DNA of 64,000 nucleotides, from assembly GCF_003600835.1 (NCBI RefSeq), contig NZ_NQYC01000001.1:1302001-1366000 (forward strand). Reading direction: 5' to 3'. This DNA comes from Bacillus sp. PK3_68. GTDB lineage: Bacteria; Bacillota; Bacilli; Bacillales; Domibacillaceae. Shown here piece after piece: positions 59,689 through 64,000 of the stretch. A model generated the notes under the pieces. It had not been told where the DNA came from. It worked only from the letters and a program-made list of their open reading frames with translations, and ran no database searches. Within the stretch, counting starts at the first letter, position 1. Each line of letters starts with the position of its first letter. The position numbers were made by a program, and so were the translations under genes.

Positions 59689-61449
59689 TTATTTCTCCTC
59701 CTTGTTTTTCGTATAGTCACGTTTGCGTGGAGGGATCAAGGAAACATCTACCTCTTCGTAATGGAAAGCAGGAGCTTGGTTCTCCCCTTTAAATGTTGCC
59801 ATTGTTGTTTTCAGGAAGTCCTCATCATTACGATCCGGGAAGTCCGGCTTGTAGTGAGCTCCACGGCTCTCATCGCGGTTAAGAGCTCCGATTGTAATTA
59901 CACGGGCAAGATGAAGCATGTTTTTCAACTGACGTGTAAAGGCCGCGCCCTGGTTGCTCCATTTCGCTGTATCGTTAATATTGATGTTTTTATATCGTTC
60001 CATCAACTCAACAATTTTATTGTCTGTTTCTTTAAGCTTATCATTGTAGCGGACAACTGTAACATTGGCTGTCATCCACTCACCGAGCTCTTTATGAAGC
60101 AAGTAGGCATTTTCCTTGCCGTCCAAGGACATGATATCATTCCATTTTGCTTCTTCTTGTTTCACATATCTATCAAAAACAGAGGAAGAAATGGCATCCG
60201 CTGATTTTTCTAATCCATGAATGTATTTTACCGCATTCGGACCGGCAACCATTCCGCCATAAATAGCAGACAGAAGGGAATTCGCACCTAGGCGGTTCGC
60301 ACCATGCTGTGAGTAATCACACTCACCAGCTGCGAATAAACCAGGAATATTTGTTTGTTGCTCATAGTCCACCCATAGTCCACCCATTGAATAGTGAACA
60401 GCAGGGAAGATTTTCATTGGTACTTTACGTGGATCTTCACCCATAAACTTTTCATAAATTTCAATGATACCGCCAAGCTTAATATCAAGCTCATGCGGAT
60501 CTTTATGAGAAAGATCAAGGTATACCATGTTCTCTCCGTTAATACCAAGTTTTTGATTTACGCACACATCAAAAATTTCACGTGTCGCAATGTCACGTGG
60601 TACGAGGTTTCCATATGCCGGATATTTTTCTTCTAAGAAGTACCATGGCTTACCGTCTTTATATGTCCAAATCCGTCCGCCTTCTCCGCGTGCTGATTCA
60701 CTCATAAGACGAAGTTTGTCGTCTCCTGGAATAGCTGTTGGGTGAATTTGGATAAATTCGCCGTTTGCATAATTTACACCTTGCTGATAAACGATAGAAG
60801 CTGCAGACCCTGTATTAATAACAGAGTTCGTAGACTTACCAAAAATAATACCAGGCCCTCCGGTAGCCATGATAACGGCATCACCAGGGAATGATTGGAT
60901 GTGCATATCCCGTAAATTCTGAGCAACGACCCCACGACAAATGTTTTCGTCATCAAGAATTACACCGAGGAATTCCCATCCTTCATATTTTGTAACTAGT
61001 CCTGCTACTTCAAAGCGTCGAACCTGCTCGTCCAATGCATATAAAAGCTGCTGGCCTGTTGTCGCTCCAGCAAATGCTGTCCGGTGATGCTGCGTACCGC
61101 CGAAACGACGGAAGTCAAGCAATCCTTCTGGAGTTCGGTTAAACATAACTCCCATACGGTCCATTAAATTGATGATGCCCGGCGCAGCCTCTGCCATTGC
61201 TTTTACAGGTGGCTGGTTCGCTAAAAAGTCGCCGCCATAAACTGTGTCATCAAAGTGAATATAAGGTGAATCGCCCTCACCTTTTGTGTTAACCGCACCA
61301 TTAATGCCGCCTTGCGCGCATACAGAGTGGGAGCGTTTAACGGGAACTAGAGAAAACAAGTCAACCTGTGTTCCTGCTTCTGCTGCTTTAATTGTAGCCA
61401 TTAAACCGGCCAATCCGCCGCCGACTACAACAATTTTTCCATTACTCAT
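59689..61449 (-). CDS. sdhA: Succinate dehydrogenase flavoprotein subunit
   Basis: 586 residues, the same as B. subtilis SdhA. It has GGGLAGLMATIKAAEAG near residue 9, the FAD-linking histidine region RSHSVCAQGG, and LFAAGECDYSQHGANRLGANSLLSA. Oxidises succinate and bears FAD. Confidence 0.98.
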   Translation of the reverse strand: MSNGKIVVVGGGLAGLMATIKAAEAGTQVDLFSLVPVKRSHSVCAQGGINGAVNTKGEGDSPYIHFDDTVYGGDFLANQPPVKAMAEAAPGIINLMDRMGVMFNRTPEGLLDFRRFGGTQHHRTAFAGATTGQQLLYALDEQVRRFEVAGLVTKYEGWEFLGVILDDENICRGVVAQNLRDMHIQSFPGDAVIMATGGPGIIFGKSTNSVINTGSAASIVYQQGVNYANGEFIQIHPTAIPGDDKLRLMSESARGEGGRIWTYKDGKPWYFLEEKYPAYGNLVPRDIATREIFDVCVNQKLGINGENMVYLDLSHKDPHELDIKLGGIIEIYEKFMGEDPRKVPMKIFPAVHYSMGGLWVDYEQQTNIPGLFAAGECDYSQHGANRLGANSLLSAIYGGMVAGPNAVKYIHGLEKSADAISSSVFDRYVKQEEAKWNDIMSLDGKENAYLLHKELGEWMTANVTVVRYNDKLKETDNKIVELMERYKNININDTAKWSNQGAAFTRQLKNMLHLARVITIGALNRDESRGAHYKPDFPDRNDEDFLKTTMATFKGENQAPAFHYEEVDVSLIPPRKRDYTKNKEEK

Positions 61450-61504
61450 TGAGACTCACTCCTTTTTCTCCCAAATCCAAACTTAACTTAATTCAAGAAC
61501 TTAC

Positions 61505-62113
61505 TTATACGAACGCAAGAATTGCACTAACACCTACATAAGAAAGCGCAACAAAAATAACCATTGTGACATATGTCATAATGCGCTGTGAACGAGGAGA
61601 AACAGTAATTCCCCAGCTTACACTGAAAGACCACAGACCATTAGCAAAGTGGAATACAGTTGAGATGACACCAATTATGTAAAAACCAATCATTAATGGA
61701 TTAGAAAATACATCCGCCATCATTTGGAAATCCACTTCAGCGCCAAGGGCCGCCTGAATTCTTGTTTCCCATACGTGCCACGCAATGAATACAAGCGTAA
61801 TCACACCAGATACACGTTGCAAGAAGAACATAACGTTCCGGAAATAGCCGAATCTGCCAATGTTGTTTTTCGCTGTAAAAGCAATATACAATCCGTAAAT
61901 AGCATGGAATAACAGTGGTAGGAAAATAACAAATGTTTCCAATAAATAACGGAATGGCAAACCTTCCATAACACCGGCAGCTTGGTTAAATGCCTCCTCG
62001 CCTTTTGTTGCAAAGTGGTTTACGACTAAGTGTTGCGTTAAGAACAACCCTACAGGTATGACACCAAGCAATGAGTGCAGCCTGCGATAAAAAAATTCTC
62101 GGTTGTCAGCCAT
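61505..62113 (-). CDS. sdhC: Succinate dehydrogenase cytochrome b558 subunit
   Basis: 202 residues with five predicted membrane helices and conserved heme-ligand histidines (LFLTQHLVVNHFA, FHAIYGLYIAF, VFIAWHVWETR and VISTVFHFANGLW). Anchors SdhAB and passes electrons to menaquinone. First gene of sdhCAB. Confidence 0.97.
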   Translation of the reverse strand: MADNREFFYRRLHSLLGVIPVGLFLTQHLVVNHFATKGEEAFNQAAGVMEGLPFRYLLETFVIFLPLLFHAIYGLYIAFTAKNNIGRFGYFRNVMFFLQRVSGVITLVFIAWHVWETRIQAALGAEVDFQMMADVFSNPLMIGFYIIGVISTVFHFANGLWSFSVSWGITVSPRSQRIMTYVTMVIFVALSYVGVSAILAFV

Positions 62114-62397
62114 GTTTTACCCCCCTTAATCTTGAAGCATCCGACAAATCCTCTCTTCTTTCGGCAAAGCTTCATATTGTAACTATTTTGTGACAAGACC
62201 ATTTTACTCTCATCCATATGAAGCGTCAAGGACAGGTGTGCTCTTTTTATATTGTAAAAAAGCTACCAAAACTGAATGTTTCTTCAGTATTTTTGTTTTT
62301 CTTTAGAGATTTATTATATCACAATACTAAGCTAATAAATTCCTTTTTTCTCTTCCAACTGTTGTATATAATGGATAACAGAAAGTGGGGATAAAAA

Positions 62398-62823
62398 TTG
62401 ACAAATCAACTCGATCAACAAGAGACAAAAAGCCTCTCTGTGCCTATTTTCGGTTATGAATTAATCAGGGATGCTCTATTAGCAGATGTGCTCGGAAAAG
62501 AGGCTGGTCCAATTCTTTACTGGGCAGGTAAATCACTTGCTAGAAAGTTTCCTTGCCAAAACAGCGAAGACCTTTGCTCCTTTTTTGAAGAGGCTGGCTG
62601 GGGGACGCTTACCCTCTTAAAAGAAGCAAAACGGGAAAAAACTTTTGAACTGAGCGGCCCTTTCATTGAAAGGAGATTTTCTGTTCAATCCGAGCCCTCC
62701 TTCTCTCTTGAAAGCGGATTTTTAGCTGAACAGATCTCCTCCAACGAACAGGCTGAGGCGGAATCAGTCGTTGATATACAAAAACGGACGAAAAAAGTCA
62801 CGCTCATTGTAAAATGGGAATAA
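62398..62823 (+). CDS. yslB: YslB-like DUF2507 protein
   Basis: A 141-residue protein of the DUF2507/YslB family with the conserved block VPIFGYELIRDALLADVLGKEAGPILYWAGKSLARKFP. TTG 62398 follows GTGGGG, and TATAAT lies at 62367-62372. Function unknown; structurally near V4R-type domains as I recall. Here it is followed by uvrC rather than lysC. Confidence 0.85.
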   Translation: MTNQLDQQETKSLSVPIFGYELIRDALLADVLGKEAGPILYWAGKSLARKFPCQNSEDLCSFFEEAGWGTLTLLKEAKREKTFELSGPFIERRFSVQSEPSFSLESGFLAEQISSNEQAEAESVVDIQKRTKKVTLIVKWE

Positions 62824-62838
62824 GGTTTTAAGGCATCA

Positions 62839-62887
62839 TAAAAAGGCTGTCCTACAATTGACCGTTTCTCTTCGTTTGGACAGCCTT
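62839..62887. terminator. Convergent terminator between yslB and uvrC
   Basis: AAGGCTGTCC and GGACAGCCTT form a stem readable from both strands with T-rich flanks. Confidence 0.8.
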
Positions 62888-62893
62888 ACCTCT

Positions 62894-64000
62894 TTACTTT
62901 TCTTCGTTTTTCCTCTGCAACTGCTCAAGAAGATCCTCCGCGGTTCTCTCGGGAATACCGATAGCCCGCAGTTCCTCCTTCGTTGCTTCTTTGATTTTCT
63001 TCACGGAACCAAAATGTTTTAATAGCTGTTTTTTACGCTTCGGCCCTATTCCAGTAATGTCATCTAAAATGGACTGAAATGTTCCCTTTCCACGAAGCTG
63101 GCGGTGAAAGGTAATAGCAAAACGATGAACCTCATCCTGAATACGCTGTAATAAGTAAAATTCCTGACTATTGTGCAAAAGTGGTACAACGGAGAGCGGT
63201 GACCCATAAAGAAGCTGTGACGTCCGGTGTTTATCATCCTTTGCGAGGCCGGCAACCGGAATATCCAAATTTAATTCATTAAGCAAGACATCTTTTGCTG
63301 TTTCAATCTGCCCTTTTCCACCATCAATAATAATTAAATCTGGAAGCGGAAGCCCTTCCTTTAGCACCCGGCTATAGCGGCGGCGTATCACTTCACGCAT
63401 CGAGGCATAATCATCCGGTCCATGAACGGTTTTAATTTTGAATTTGCGATATTCTTTTTTGGCCGGCTTGCCGTCAATGAACACAATCATGGCCGAGACT
63501 GGATCTGTTCCCTGGATATTTGAGTTGTCAAACGCCTCAATGCGGAGCGGTGTGTGAATATTCATTATCCTTCCCAGCTGTTCCACCGCTTTAATCGTCC
63601 GTTCCTCATCTCGTTCAATCAACGCAAACTTTTCTGCCAGAGCCGCTTGGGCGTTGCTTGCTGCTAGATGAACAAGCTCTTTTTTCTTTCCTCTTTGAGG
63701 CTTAATCATTTTCACTTCAATTAACTGCTCAGCGAGTGCCTCATCTACTTTTTCAGGCAGAAGAATTTCTTTCGGTTTAAAGTGATTTGGCTGATCATAA
63801 AATTGTCCGAGATAAGTTAAAAACTCTTCTTCTGGTTCATCGTAAATAGGAAATAAGGACACATCGCGCTCGATTAACTTTCCTTGGCGGATAAAGAACA
63901 CCTGCACACACATCCAGCCTTTATCGACAGCGTAGCCAAATACGTCCCGGTCTGTAAAATCTGTCGTATTAATTTTCTGCTTCTCCATCGTGGCCTCAAT
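62894..64000 (-). CDS. uvrC: UvrABC nuclease subunit C (partial, N-terminal part off the window)
   Basis: The visible 368 codons run in frame to the right edge, so the start lies beyond 64000. They contain the UVR helical motif region, the C-terminal RNase H-like nuclease domain ([22 protein letters not shown] and [13 protein letters not shown]) and the tandem helix-hairpin-helix ([19 protein letters not shown] and [17 protein letters not shown]). UvrC makes both incisions in nucleotide excision repair. Confidence 0.97.
   Translation of the reverse strand: MEATMEKQKINTTDFTDRDVFGYAVDKGWMCVQVFFIRQGKLIERDVSLFPIYDEPEEEFLTYLGQFYDQPNHFKPKEILLPEKVDEALAEQLIEVKMIKPQRGKKKELVHLAASNAQAALAEKFALIERDEERTIKAVEQLGRIMNIHTPLRIEAFDNSNIQGTDPVSAMIVFIDGKPAKKEYRKFKIKTVHGPDDYASMREVIRRRYSRVLKEGLPLPDLIIIDGGKGQIETAKDVLLNELNLDIPVAGLAKDDKHRTSQLLYGSPLSVVPLLHNSQEFYLLQRIQDEVHRFAITFHRQLRGKGTFQSILDDITGIGPKRKKQLLKHFGSVKKIKEATKEELRAIGIPERTAEDLLEQLQRKNEEK

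Overview
This window looks like a chromosomal backbone segment from an endospore-forming Bacillaceae bacterium (Bacillus or a close relative). The evidence is gene content and order. Sporulation and germination genes (safA, spo0B, spoIVFA/FB, spoIIB, spoVID, gerM, gerE) are interleaved with housekeeping genes in almost the order I recall for Bacillus subtilis, from safA-nadABC to sdhCAB-yslB-uvrC. Shine-Dalgarno sites are strong (GGAGG type), GTG and TTG starts are common, and regulation uses T-box, riboswitch and intrinsic-terminator logic typical of Firmicutes.

Layout. 1-6.7 kb: the spore-coat gene safA (cut by the window edge), the nadB-nadC-nadA operon, and the divergent nifS-nadR pair with a shared operator. 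6.7-16.6 kb: pheB-pheA, obg and spo0B, the ribosomal operon rplU-prp-rpmA behind an L21 leader, RNase G, spoIVFA-spoIVFB and minC-minD. 16.7-24.6 kb: mreB-mreC-mreD, radC, maf, a frameshifted spoIIB, comC and folC. 24.7-33.2 kb: valS under a T-box, then a module absent from this position in B. subtilis as I remember it: a flavin reductase gene, a small membrane protein gene, kimA behind a c-di-AMP riboswitch, and a LysP-type permease behind a lysine riboswitch. 33.2-42 kb: a frameshifted ysxE, spoVID and the hemA-X-C-D-B-L operon with a PerR-box-like palindrome. 42-52.7 kb: ysxD, ysxC-lonA, lonB, clpX, tig, ysoA and tRNA-Arg(UCU). 52.8-64 kb: rph-rdgB-ysnB, gerM, racE-ysmB, a decayed small membrane-protein gene, gerE, ysmA, sdhCAB, yslB and the 3' part of uvrC.

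Functional themes. De novo NAD synthesis with NadR feedback; tetrapyrrole synthesis under likely peroxide control; cell shape and division-site placement (MreBCD, MinCD); protein quality control (LonA, LonB, ClpX, trigger factor); succinate dehydrogenase; and a broad set of spore-assembly genes. Three RNA sensors (uncharged tRNA-Val, c-di-AMP, lysine) lie within about 4 kb.

I did not find a clearly new biological system. There is no phage, CRISPR array, intact insertion sequence, toxin-antitoxin pair or defence cluster that I can support. The observations most worth following are: (i) four apparent -1 frameshifts, three of them at exact 7-nt homopolymers, affecting spoIIB (twice), ysxE and a small pseudogene; (ii) a family of about 123-bp hairpin repeats, tandem upstream of obg and decayed upstream of tig; (iii) the riboswitch-controlled potassium and lysine transporter module; and (iv) the absence of lysC between yslB and uvrC.
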